In this document: piece after piece, positions 22,943-34,364 of the stretch | Layout of the letters: each line of letters opens with the position of its first letter | Position numbering within the stretch: position 1 is the stretch's first letter | NCBI GenBank assembly: GCA_021399445.1 | Contig: JAJTUQ010000001.1 | Coordinates: 3,906,001 to 3,970,000 of the forward strand | Length of the DNA: 64,000 nt | From: Xylogone sp. PMI_703 | Lineage: Eukaryota; Ascomycota; Leotiomycetes | Direction of reading: 5' to 3' | Notes under the pieces: generated by a model | Seen by the model: the letters and a program-made list of their open reading frames with translations, nothing else | The model's database searches: none | What the model was told of the DNA's origin: nothing | Translations under genes and position numbers: made by a program

Positions 22943-23364
22943 TGGAATAGATGATTAGCTGCCGATTAGTTCATAATTTGTATGATTGTGATGAATAAAC
23001 CAGCAATTACGGAAGCAAGTGATTCTAAATTTAATTTTGCGGAAACGATTTCATGTTTAGCCAAAGAAAGCTTCAGATACAAATTCCACACCATACAGTA
23101 ACCATATAAATATAAATCAAACCATAAGGTTCAATATATTGTATAGACTATCACATGTTATGGCTATCTACCACGAGTCCATCCATACCGTCCAAATCCG
23201 AGGAAAAGAAACTTGAGCAAAAAGACACAACAAAGAGGACTTCGCTCGCTTGGGTAGTCTTGCAGGACCATAACAGCAACACTAGATATCAACACTTTAC
23301 GCTCTTTCAAATAGACCAGCTTTCTGGGGAATCATAGCTTTTGCCGTCCATTGTGTCAGGGAAA
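22943..23364. other. Convergent intergenic region CCT4-TUB1
   Basis: 422 nt between the two 3' ends. It is AT-rich in the first half and holds no gene. It probably contains both 3' UTRs. Confidence 0.55.
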
Positions 23365-25003
23365 TTAGTACTCTGCCTCACCCTCCTCAGGCTCGAAACT
23401 GTCAGCTGCAACTTCCTCGTAATCTTTCTCGAGAGCAGCCAAGTCTTCTCTGGCCTCGGAGAACTCTCCTTCCTCCATACCCTCACCAACGTACCAGTGG
23501 ACGAATGCACGCTTGGAGTACATCAAGTCGAACTTGTGGTCCAATCTTGACCAAGCCTCAGCGATGGCAGTGGTGTTGCTCAACATGCTGACGGATCGGT
23601 CGACTGAAGCGAGAGCACCATCGTTGGGGGAAGTAGATGGGACAGACATTGGCTTCTGGTAGTTGATACCAAGCTTAAATCCAGTTGGGCACCACTCTAC
23701 GAGGTTGAAAGATGTCTTTGCCTTAAGAGAAGCAACAGCAGCATTGCAGTCTCTTGGAACAACATCACCACGGTAGAGAAGAGCAACAGCCATGTACTTG
23801 CCATTACGAGGATCGCAGACGACCATCTGGTTGTTGGGCTCAAAGCATCTTTTTCCAGTTAGCATAATTCAGAAGACAGGTTTCAATGCGACTTACTGAA
23901 GAGTCAAATCCTGGGTCTTGAAGCTTTCGTGAGAGCTCTTGGCAGCGGAAATGACTGGTGCGTAGCTGATCAATGGGTAATGGATTCTAGGGTAAGGAAC
24001 CAGGTTGGTCTGGAATTCGTTCAGGTCGACATTCAAAGCACCGTCAAATCGGAGAGAAGAGGTGATTGAGCTGACAACCTGAGCAATCAATCGGTTGAGG
24101 TGCTCAAAAGATGGGCGTGGAATATCCAAATTCCGGCGACAGATATCGTAGACCGCTTCATTGTCAACCAAGAAAGTACAGTCAGAGTTCTCAATGGTGC
24201 TGTGCGTGCTCAAAACAGCGTTGTATGGCTCAACAACGGCAGTAGAGACTCGTGGAGCTGGGTAGACAGCGAACTCAAGCTTGGACTTCTTGCCATAATC
24301 GGTGGACAGACGCTCAAGTAAGAGAGATCCAAAGCCTGAACCGGTTCCACCACCGAAAGAGTGGAAGATCAGGAAACCTTGGAGGGACGAGCAGTTATCC
24401 TAGAATCTGATGAGCTATACCTTCCAAAAAGAATATCAGAACTCAATCCTTACCAAGACACGTCGGATCTTATCCAAAGTGCCGTCCAAAATCTCCTTTC
24501 CGATGGTGTAGTGACCACGAGCATAGTTATTGGCAGCATCTTCCTTACCGCTAATCAATAACTCAGGGTGGAACAATTGTCTGTAGTCACCAGTGCGAAT
24601 CTCATCGATTGGAGAAGGATCGAGGTCAACGAAGATGGAACGAGGCACGTATTTGCCACTTCCAGTCTCAGTGAACACAGTGTCTAGCTCACCCGAATCA
24701 TGGAGAGCCTTAGCGTCAGGGTCGGGACGACCGTCCTGCTTCAGTCCATGCTCCAGAAGGTACCTTAATACAATGTTAATATACGCATTGCTTTATCCAT
24801 AATGGTGTTGCAAGGTACACTTACAGCTCCCATGCGCTGTTACCAAGCTGGGTTCCAGCCTGACCGATGTGAAGGTGAAGGATCTAACCATTGCGCTGGC
24901 ATTAGCAATCATGGACACCCCTTATTTTATTCCCACGCGTCTGGATTGAACCGCCCGCGACGAACTTCACCAGGCATCGAATACGTACCTCTCCGCGAGT
25001 CAT
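23365..25003 (-). CDS. TUB1: Alpha-tubulin
   Basis: Alpha subunit of the microtubule heterodimer. Five exons give 456 aa: 25003-24989, 24883-24825, 24763-24454, 24399-23897 and 23848-23365. The first coding exon is only 15 nt (MTRGE). Visible landmarks are [20 protein letters not shown], the tubulin signature [18 protein letters not shown], the C-terminal [18 protein letters not shown], and an acidic tail EEGEAEY with the terminal tyrosine retained. Introns are 105, 61, 54 and 48 nt, all GT-AG, and frame closes exactly. The tiny first exon with an early intron is common in fungal tubulin genes. A second alpha-tubulin elsewhere in the genome is possible but cannot be judged from here. Confidence 0.96.
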
Positions 25004-25679
25004 TTTGAGAAGTGTTTAGCAAATTGACCGATGACCGGAAGAAGCTTTTAGATAGATGACAGCTATGGTCTGCTGGGTTAAAGGCAAAAGATAAAGCTTG
25101 AAGGAGATTGTGGATGTTCGTGGATGGTGGGGCAAGCGGTTGGCAGTATGCACGTCTCACCGCCCTTTACCACCGCATCTTCCCCTGAATTTCGGCTCTC
25201 TGTTTGTTTACTAGATCACGTGAAATACACTACATAGCCAATCAGCGTGTCGCTACTCTCCACATTCAAGCACATTGAAGCACACCGCGACTCTCAATTC
25301 AGTAAACGTTAAATTACTTACTTTAGTCGTGGTTTCAATGTCGACATTTCAGTGAGCTTTGAGGGCTTAACCATGCGCTCGGGTTACCATCTATATTGTA
25401 TACCGTAGCACCAAACGTCAAAGCGTAGCCGGGTACGCCGTAAGCAAATGATTGTCCTCAACACTTCTGGCAGAAATTAGGATAGAGAGTATGGAATTTC
25501 CCTTTATTGTATTATTAAACCCCTTCAAATCTCTAGACACTTGTCTCTATGGATTCCTCGTTCCTTCCCGTTTGCCCTGCCAATCCTCTTCGCTTACGCG
25601 CCATGACACGTCTAATGTGACTATGAGGTGGCCACAAGCACCTATTTTTGCTGCTTCTCCACAAGGTTCTTGGAAGAGC
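25004..25679. other. TUB1 upstream region
   Basis: 676 nt between the alpha-tubulin start and the 3' end of RNA1, both on the minus strand. It contains a CACGTG E-box (25217-25222) and a CCAAT pentamer (25238-25242) about 215-240 bp upstream of TUB1. Open frames near 25452-25742 are antisense to or overlap the RNA1 end and are not supported. Confidence 0.5.
25217..25222. promoter_or_regulatory. CACGTG E-box upstream of TUB1
   Basis: Palindromic bHLH/bZIP-type hexamer in ATCACGTGAA context, 214 bp upstream of the TUB1 start, with CCAAT 15 bp beyond it. Position is promoter-like; a chance hexamer cannot be excluded. Confidence 0.3.
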
Positions 25680-26986
25680 TCAGATAGCCACTTTCTTTTC
25701 AAGCTCCTTAGCCAATTCATCGACCTCCTTGTCCTTTTGTAGCGCGACAGGTTCCTCCTGGGCCTCCTCAGCTTCAGCAATTAGCTTCTCTCTCAATTCT
25801 TCGGCTTCCTCCTCTTCTTCCTCGCTCTCTTCCTCCTCACTCTCATCTTCCAGGTCACTAAGACTATCCAACCCCCAATCATCCTCCAACACAACGTCGC
25901 CAGCATATTTCTCTTTGCGCTCATCTAATAACTCGCGCAGAAGCATGACTGACTGATCATCTTCCGAGAACTTGTTCCCGTTCAGCTCGATCTTCTTCAA
26001 TGCCGGCAACGCAACTTTTGCTGCGTCTGCCAGGCCCTTCAAACCCTTAGCATCTATATCGTTATACTGTAGCCTCAAAATCTCAAGTTTACTATTCTCT
26101 CCTTTCGCAAGTGCTTCAGCAAGTAATCGGCCACCTTTGGCACTTAATAACGAATCTCCAACTCCTAATTCCTTTATGTGCTTCCAACCTGGGGCGACTT
26201 TCGCAAGAGCTCTAGCGCCAAGTATCGTAAACGTATTATCCTGTAAGTCTAGCACTTCTATACCCTTCGCATGCTTCAGACCCTCCGAGAGTAAGTGCGA
26301 TATTCCTTCTTGCCGGATACCATTCTGCACCATTTTCACTTCTTTCAAACCAGTATGCAAGCTATAAGCTTTCGCCCATGCCGTCATACTTCCATTCTCC
26401 AATCTATTGCGACCACAGATGACAGTCTCTAAGTCGGGAACTACCTTTCCCTCTTTTCGTGCTGCCTGCTTCTTTTCGTATAGAGTGGACAACGCATCAG
26501 CGATGAGGATTCCAGCATGAGGGCCCAGACCATTGTTGTTTAAGATAAGATGTTGTAATGGAACATGCGACGAAATGAAATCGACAAGGGGGGCTTGGGT
26601 ATTGAGGCCAAATGCGTTATCGTTTAAGTTGACAGTATGGAGATTTGGAAGAGTAAGTAGGGACGTGAGGAGCGAGGAGAGTGCTTGGGGGATTTCGTTA
26701 AGAAGGCGCCCAGTGAAGATATCCGCGAAATTGGCAACCTGAGAGAGACGCCATAGTTAGCATAGATATAAACAAGAAATAGAATATATACCTGTAATGT
26801 CTTCTTCGTCTCTAAAATTTCTCCTAGTGCCTTGCAAGCCTCTACGCCTAAAGTGTTTCCAAGAAATCTAACTTCTTCGACGTCTTTCAACTCTCGAAGC
26901 GCCTTCACGTGTGGCTCAAGATCTGCAGCTGTATCAAGCTTCAAGCCCCTCCCTTCTAGAGAAAAGACTTTGCGATTTATTGCCAT
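25680..26986 (-). CDS. RNA1: Ran GTPase-activating protein (RanGAP, Rna1)
   Basis: Cytoplasmic activator of Ran GTP hydrolysis needed for nucleocytoplasmic transport. Two exons give 417 aa: 26986-26792 and 26738-25680, with a 53-nt intron (GTATAT donor, GCTAAC branch). The protein is a leucine-rich-repeat RanGAP. The stretch NFADIFTGRLLNEIP carries the arginine matching the catalytic Arg of fission yeast Rna1, followed by LNDNAFG, LNNNGLGPHAG, CGRNRLENGS and LDLQDNTF repeat cores. The C-terminus is the expected acidic tail (long Glu/Ser run) followed by a charged helix. Length agrees with fungal Rna1 (about 390-420 aa). It is divergent from COX17, with 304 bp between start codons. Confidence 0.94.
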
Positions 26987-27290
26987 GGTTGTAGTGGAGA
27001 TCCACCGCTGTAAGATGTATACGAATAAGCTTCCACAGGCCGTTGGGGGGTATAGCTGGCAGGCTGCACAAAGGGTCTATCTTTTGTTTTCTGGTGGGGT
27101 AGTGCGCGCGAAAGTCAATAGATAACTGACAAGGGGGCTGCGGGATCTGGATGAACAGTTCTTCCGAGAGCTGTCCTTGATGGTGCAAATGCAATGACAA
27201 ATATGCTCACTTCTGAAGGTACATTATTAAAAATAAAAGACAGGCCATACTTTTTCTTCTAAACCTATCTTCTCAGATACAGTGGACACA

Positions 27291-27625
27291 ATGGCTTCGC
27301 ACGCCATCTCAATTCGTAAGTAGTTACTCATGTCCGTTTTATGGGTAAATATGCTTATGACGTGCAGCAACTTCTAATAGCGCAAGCATTGCCCAAGACA
27401 TCAAGCCTACCAACGCTACTAGTAAACCCAAGGTACGCAATACCCTAAACGCCGGCATGTCATTGTTTCTAATACCCATTATAGCCTTGCTGTGTATGCA
27501 AAGATGAGAAAGCGAGCCGTGATGAATGTATGCTCTTCAGTAATGCCAAAGATCCTCAGAAAGATTGCGCCACCACGATTGAGAAATACAAGAGCTGTAT
27601 GGCAGGCTTTGGCTTTCAGATCTAA
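27291..27625 (+). CDS. COX17: Cytochrome c oxidase copper chaperone Cox17
   Basis: Intermembrane-space copper chaperone that passes Cu(I) to Sco1 and Cox11 for cytochrome oxidase assembly. Three small exons give 76 aa: 27291-27315, 27368-27432 and 27485-27625. Each exon is too short to stand out as an ORF. The copper-binding CC pair is at residues 32-33 within PCCVCKDEKASRDEC. Both CX9C motifs are intact (C35-C45 and C58-C68), and the end is YKSCMAGFGFQI, close to yeast Cox17. Introns are 52 nt each with donors GTAAGT and GTACGC. The first 30 residues are polar and not conserved. Confidence 0.95.
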
Positions 27626-27935
27626 TGAAATAAATTATTCATGCATTCGGGAATACTAAGCAAATGCATTGTACGATAATGGAAAGAACAGGAGCATTCT
27701 CTGGAGTACTGGATGGGACACTATAGATGTATATTCATGTAACACGAGAATCACCACTTAAAATGTTCAAGAAGATCACAATCCACACCAATATTCCTAA
27801 GATGAGGGCTGAATTCGCCTTATTCACCTCTCTTTATGATAAATAACCTAGTATATAATAACCCTCCGCATTCGAACTGCTACGCCCCAACGCCGTGCTT
27901 TTCAACATGAGATTCACCGGTACCAAGTAAGTCTA

Positions 27936-30609
27936 TCATAATCCCGCCAGCACACTCTGTACGCCAACACTTGAGGAATCATCTCTCTTCAGTACAAAAG
28001 CTCTGAAATCCGATTTACTCAGCTTCTTCCCAGTAGTTCCACTAGCAACCACATTTCTAGCACGTTCTTTCAAAGCCTCTGGACCAATGATGAACAGATT
28101 GCCGATCTCACTTAACGCTTCAACACTAGCCTCCGTTTCTTTGGATAAGGGCCAATCCTTTAGCGTTGAAACATATATGGAGATATCCTTCGTCACCATA
28201 AGACCACCGGTAGCACTGACTTGAAACTTCTTGAAGTGCTCGATCAGAAGATCTCGGATCCTTAGACCAATCTCATTACTGAATGCCTCTAGATTGTGTC
28301 CATCAATAGCTTGTGCGCTAAGCGCGGCCGCTCTATTCAGGAAAGTGCAAATAGAGAAGCAGGTTTGCGTTTGCAAACTCTCGAGATAGCCAGATCCAGC
28401 TCGCCCACCGTCTAAATCGCTATCCTTTGGACGAAAGTCCAGCTTCTTTTGACCGGCCAATAGCTTAGTTACCCAATTTATAATGACATCCACAGTGCTT
28501 CGTATCACGCTATTTGTCTTTTTCTCGATCGTTTCAATACTAGATTTGGCTTGATTTTCCATTGATCGTCTGACTGTGATATTCGACTCTGCCAATCGTA
28601 TCAGAACCGTATTAATGAACCGAGACATCATATTGGTAATTATGATAACCGACTGTAGTGATGGCAGGTACGCAAGATCAGGCTCGCTCTTAGATGCTTC
28701 CTGCGCAAGAGCCTGATCGGTAGCAGCATCAAGAGCGGTCTCGATATAGACTTGTCCCATACTAGCTAGGAGAAGGTTCAGCAGAGCAGACACATCTTTT
28801 GGTGCATCACTACCGCTGCCAAGTTCAAGTGCCCGTCGAACACTTTCAGCAAGCCATTTGAACATACGCTTCGCGTGTGCCACGCTAACAATGCCATCTT
28901 CATCTGTAACCTCGATATCATTCTTGTTATTGTCAATATCCCGTAATCCAGCAAGCCTAAGCATCATTCTTTTCTGGGTCGGCGTAAGCTCAGAAGAATC
29001 GAGCCGATCAATATATGCATCTTTAGCAGTCGCCAGGAGATGTGTTCCCTGCTGTGCCAGAGAAGCCATGAATCCACTGGGAACCTTCTTTCGACGTGAG
29101 TGATAAATCGTGAACTTGAATAACAATGAAGAGTAGAGTTCCTCCAAGCTCTTCTTTTCCCTATCTATGTACGAATTTCCAACGAGATATGGTACGAAAA
29201 GTTCCTCAAGTTGCTGATCAAGAATAACAGATGTCTGAGTAGAACAAGCTTCAGGGTGCTCTGTAAGGCCATGACTTTTGAGATCTTCAATAAGCTGGCT
29301 GATATAGCTCCTAGATGCATGCAACGACCGGAGAAATGCTAAAGATGAAATGGTGTCTGCTTTCTCAAGGACCATCTCCAAGCGCTGCTGTATCGATTGC
29401 TGAAAGATCCTCTGGATGAACTTCTTCAGGACAACGTCGTAGTATGGGAATGCTCGCTTGATGATGAAGGACTCATCTTGCATGACCACTCTGATTTCAT
29501 CGACTAGTGACTGCAAGCTAGGTTCGACACCTGGTGGACTCGAATCAGGATCGGCCACCTTTTCCCACGTGTCTCCATCCGTTGTCACTTCCTCAGTGAC
29601 AAGCTGGTTCCGATCTATAAAGAACTGATGCTGGTTGACGAAAAGAGCAACCACACTGGCACCTCCATTGAAGTCGCGAAGAACTTTGGCGCATTCAAGC
29701 ATATCATCAAAGTTCTGTTTTCGATAGCTGTCGTCAAACTGTTTCAGAAGATCCTTCTCGAGCGTCTCTGCGAACTTCTCTATAATTTCTCTTGTGTTGT
29801 GTCCTTTATAACCTGTAACACCATTCAGAACACCATTACTTTTTTTCGAGCCATTCGTCTGCGCCCATGATGCTGGATCTAGCCTTTGGCTCATTCTCAT
29901 GAGCTGCCTCGCAATAATTGCGCACCGCACCTTGTTCTCGCCATCGCCTCGTCTTCGATTCATTTCTTCCAGGGATGCAAGATTGCCATTCTCACTGACT
30001 TCAATCCAGCACTTAATAAGGAAGTTCGCATCCAGTGCCCGCCTTCTTTTCTTATCGAGGTCCTCAAGCCTCTCACCTATTTGCACAGCAATATTCCCCC
30101 CTTGGTCCGATCTACCGTTACGCTCATGCCCATATGCCCCGTTCGTACCATTTGTACTGCTTATGCCGTTTGTGCCGTTTGTTCCGCTTAAGGATATATC
30201 GAGCGCCTCGAATGAATCAATTGACTGGTCCAACTTTCTCCCTAATGTGTCAAGAGTTTGGTCATGCTGTATCTCCGCACGTCGAACGGATGTCAAAAGT
30301 CCCGTCTCCTTCTCTTGCAATTCCTCCGATAGTGCCGCAAGCTGTGATAATGCATCTAAATATATTAGCAACTGTTTAACTTTAGCCATTGTATGGAGAC
30401 CAACTTTCAAACGTCCTGATAAGTGGCTTAGGATCGAAGGTTTGCTGTGTTGGTCCAGAGCGCCGATTAGCAGGCACTGCGCTCTCTGCAAGACTCTCAA
30501 CAAAATCTCTAACAATAAAATCCTTGTTTGAGAAATTTTCTAAAGTGAAGCTGGGTCCAGTGGTGAAGATGGATCGGCCACTACCACCACCTGTGGTTAA
30601 AGATGACAT
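27936..30609 (-). CDS. SEC10: Exocyst complex component Sec10
   Basis: Subunit of the exocyst, which tethers secretory vesicles at the plasma membrane for polarised growth. Two exons give 874 aa: 30609-30405 and 30355-27936, with a 49-nt intron (donor GTTGGT, branch GCTAAT). The N-terminus FTLENFSNKDFIVRDFVESL and PANRRSGPTQQTFDPKPLIR are strongly Sec10-like. After the splice comes ALSQLAALSEELQEKE. Mid-protein VVALFVNQHQFFIDRNQL is another Sec10 landmark, and the rest is helical. An Asn-Gly-Thr-rich insert at about residues 125-155 (NGTNG units) is low complexity and probably a species-variable loop. The 3' end faces COX17; the 5' end is 364 bp from divergent NUS1. Confidence 0.93.
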
Positions 30610-30973
30610 GATTAAGCCCCCGAGCTCCAGATGGCCCCATTACCGCACCGAAATCGTGTGTACTAGTATGCGCCTCGTATATAGAGAGTTGTTCATCCTA
30701 CATCTAAAATAAAAAGAAAGTCATATATTCGTTCAGAAAGTTGAGTTGCGCGGCGGAGCAACGTGATTGCAGTTTAACCTCGCTAGCGGTTTCTGAAGCA
30801 ATGCGGCACCAACCACATGTCGTGGCCTTCAGCGGCTGTAGTTCGTATCCAAGACTCCCGAGCACTTCCCATTAAACAAACCAATGCAAATCATTACGAC
30901 CTGCTATACCAATTCCATATTGATATACAAAGAACTGGACATAAATAAGAAGCATACGCACTAAACTGGCATT

Positions 30974-32100
30974 ATGCCACGTGCAACGAAGGAGAGGAAC
31001 TTGTATCGGAGAGATGCCAAGCAACATTTCTTAACACCACAAGAAAGGGAGAGGCTGATAGAGGTAAGCACACATGCTAATGGCTACATATGCACAAAAT
31101 TAACAATACAACTCTAGCCATACCTTCCTACGCCACCGTCTCGATCACCAGCTAGGCGTAGTAAAAATGATAGTGGAGCATCAAGTCGTCGAGACGAAAA
31201 ACATAGACACCCTAGGATCGGCGTTCGTAGGTTTCTGAAGTCGCAATTATACGCCTTAACATACATAATCGTGCATGCAATATTTTCCCTATATGTACGG
31301 TTTCGGCAGGCATACCATGCCGTCAGAGACCGGATAATAGCCATTCTGTATTACCATCACCGGACTCCAGAGCTAATCCAGAAGGATGTGAAGGTTTTGT
31401 CACGGCTACCTCGACACTTAAGCGTAATATTAAAGCTTGAGGATGCGCATCGAGGAGGTGCTGGCTTAGAAACACTAGTAGATGAGGTGGCCGAGATAAC
31501 AGCTTGGTGTGCTTGCGCTGGGATACCTATGCTCTCGGTATATGAGAAAACAGGTCAGTGCAACACTATGTCGAGAGGCAGAAACATCTCTAACTAGTAA
31601 CAGGCATACTGAAAGGTTATATTCCTGCTGCACACAAAGCAATATCACGAAAATTATCGTCATATTTCGGACCTGAACACCCCATATTATCACTGCGAGC
31701 ACCAAACGTCTCATCCCTGGAATCTGTCACCTCGACACCAAGAGGTGAATCAATGGAACACCCAGTACCACATATATCTGTCCTTCTTCTATCGGCCGAA
31801 GATAGTCAGGACTCATTAGTCGATCTTACAAAGACACTAACAGAGATGGCACAACGATCGAAGCTCTCGCCAAGTGATATCAGTCAAGAGTTAATCGATG
31901 CCGAAATCTCCGAAAGCATTATGGAGGAGCCTGATCTGCTTGTGCTCTTCGGACCTACAGTTGAGCTTTCCGGCTATCCTCCATGGCAAGTTCGACTTAC
32001 CGAAATATTTCATGTCCACGATAATGAAGGCGTTGGGTACCAGGTGTTTTTGAGAGCACTTTACAACTATGCTAATGCGCAGATGCGATTTGGGCGATAG
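30974..32100 (+). CDS. NUS1: Nus1, non-catalytic subunit of dehydrodolichyl diphosphate synthase
   Basis: ER-membrane partner of the Rer2/Srt1 cis-prenyltransferase that makes dolichol precursors for protein glycosylation. Three exons give 340 aa: 30974-31063, 31118-31553 and 31604-32100. A basic, Ser/Pro/Arg-rich N-terminus precedes a membrane segment (LYALTYIIVHAIFSLYV). The pseudo-catalytic domain follows: PRHLSVILKLEDAHRGG, then LVDEVAEITAWCACAGIPMLSVYEKTG and DLLVLFGPTVELSGYPPWQVRLTEI. The last residues QMRFGR hold the C-terminal RxG motif that Nus1/NgBR proteins supply to the active site. Introns are 54 and 50 nt. It is followed in the same direction by TRM5. Confidence 0.92.
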
Positions 32101-32676
32101 GTAAAAGAATTCTGAAGCAACATTCCACAATGTTCACCGTCTTATATCTCCTGGGATTATACCATATTCATAAATATACCAGCACATTTAAATAATCAAA
32201 GTTTCGTTTCTCTCCTTTCCAAAAATGTCTAGATAGAATTTTGTTTTATATGGTCATTGATCTGTATTAGACATGACGTTGGCTTTTGTTACTTATCGAT
32301 TTCAACATCCCGCTCCTTCCAAGCGGTTATTTCTGCAGTATTTACACTCTGTGTATTCTGGTTTAAGTTTCTTTTGAAACATAAGTTTCGATTCAATACC
32401 TAAACCATGTTCTCTATCTGGATCACAGTATTATCTTCCAAGAGAAAGGACCACGGGCCATCTAAAGAGATAGATATCCGTACTCAATGTGCAGTTACTA
32501 CCAGATGGACAATATTTTGGAGTCGAAGATAAGGCTGAGCTGCGTGACATCATGAATCCAATCCCAGCTAGCGTGGCCCTAATTTCAGCCTTGTAGATAG
32601 AGCCTTGCAAAATTATGACTCCCCCGTACGGCAGCCTCATCTCCATCCAACAGCACTGCGACCCAGTGTCAAAACT

Positions 32677-34364
32677 ATGGAGGTACGCAATCGTCAATGC
32701 CATACTTCTCTACCCCTGCTAAATTTATTAATGGTACAGAAACACAATTCTGAGACGTTGTCCGACCCTATGGCTATCTTCCGGCCTCCAATTGTGCGCT
32801 CAGCGAGCGCAATACTAGATCGGTCTCTTTTTTCTAAGGCGGTTCCCATTGCTGCCGCTAGGGTCGAGAATGTGAAGAACCTGTCTCGTTTCCGAGCACA
32901 GTTAGATAAAACCAAAGAATTGTTGAAATTAGAGAGGCTCTCGAATATTCGAACGGACCCAGATCCAGCGCTTGCAGCAAAGGGAGGGAAATGCTTACTA
33001 TTAATGCCACAAGTGAGGCCAGAAGGTTGATAAAATATGAATTACTCACATTCATATATCTAATGTATAGTAGATCCAACAACATGGAGCCCTATGCTAC
33101 AGGATGCTGTCAAGGCGCAAGAGATGGGAGTCATTCCCTTCAATTTAGAGCTTGACTACAACTACTGGACATACCGTACGTATGTTGTAGAAGAATAAGA
33201 TAAAGACTCGTTGTCTGACATATATAGTTGATATTATGACCTCTGTCTTGCCAGAGGATGCGCAAGACGAGATACCAGTAGGGTTTAGTATTGTTGGTCA
33301 TATTGGTAAGACAGAGAGACTCACCCTCCGTATGTGTATTGGGCTCTAATTATCGCAGCTCATCTAAACCTCCGTGAACATTACCTGCCATATAAGAAGC
33401 TTATTGCCGAAGTGCTTTTGGATAAAAACCCGTCAGTTAGAACGGTGATTAATAAGATAGATGATGTCGGAACAACTTCAGAATACCGGACATTCTCGTA
33501 TGAAGTTCTAGCCGGTCCAGATGATATGAACGTCGAAATTAAAGAGGAGGAATGCATATTCAGGTTCGATTACTCCAAAGTATACTGGAATAGTCGGCTA
33601 AACACAGAGCATAAAAGACTTGTCCATATGTTTAAGCCTGGAGAAGTGGTCTGCGACGTCATGGCTGGTGTTGGTCCATTCGCCATTCCTGCAGGGAAAA
33701 AGGGTGTTTTTGTTTGGGCAAATGATCTTAATCCGGACAGTTACGCAAGTATGAAAGACGCAGTAATGCGGAATAAGGTGAGCAAATATAGTGATCTGCT
33801 TGCTCGAGCATCGTCAAGAGAGTTTGACTAACTCAGAGGCAGGTGGAAAAATTCGTCCGCCCTTTCTGCGAGGATGGTCACAAATTTATCAGGAATGCAG
33901 CAGATGAACTCCTAGAGCTTACAGCCAAAAAAGAGAATACTATTACTATCCCACAAAAGCGTTCCCGTAATGCACCACCAGATGCTCCCATCCCGGCCCC
34001 TAAAATTCTGACAATCCCACAAACTATCCACCACTTCGTCATGAATCTTCCCGCAACAGCCATAGATTTTCTTCCGTCTTTTAGCGGTCTTTATGAAGGA
34101 CATGAGACACTTTTTGCTCCACATACCGAAAATAAACTACCCATGGTTCATGTACATTGTTTCTCGACCAAAAGTGATGACAATATTCGTGAAGGGATTG
34201 ATATCTGCCAGAGGATATCTGAAAAGTTAGGATATGTTATTAGACCCGGGGATGAGGATGTTGTTATTTACGACGTTAGAGATGTGGCGCCTCAGAAGAG
34301 GATGTTTTGTGCTAGTTTTAGATTACCTGCTGAAGTTACTTTTAGGAAGAGGATTAAGCAGTAG
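32677..34364 (+). CDS. TRM5: tRNA (guanine37-N1)-methyltransferase Trm5
   Basis: Makes m1G37 next to the anticodon, preventing +1 frameshifting; in yeast it acts in nucleus/cytosol and mitochondria. Six exons in the spliced model give 471 aa: 32677-32682, 32740-33025, 33071-33175, 33228-33305, 33359-33777 and 33843-34364. Landmarks are FRPPIVRSA near the start, the Trm5 stretch [44 protein letters not shown] (SAM-binding motif I), NDLNPDSY, and [15 protein letters not shown] (NLP motif). Internal introns are 45-65 nt, with one weak GTTGAT donor. The start is uncertain: the first intron (32683-32739) is 57 nt without a stop, so retention would add 19 residues, and an ATG at 32731 could also serve. 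Confidence 0.93.
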
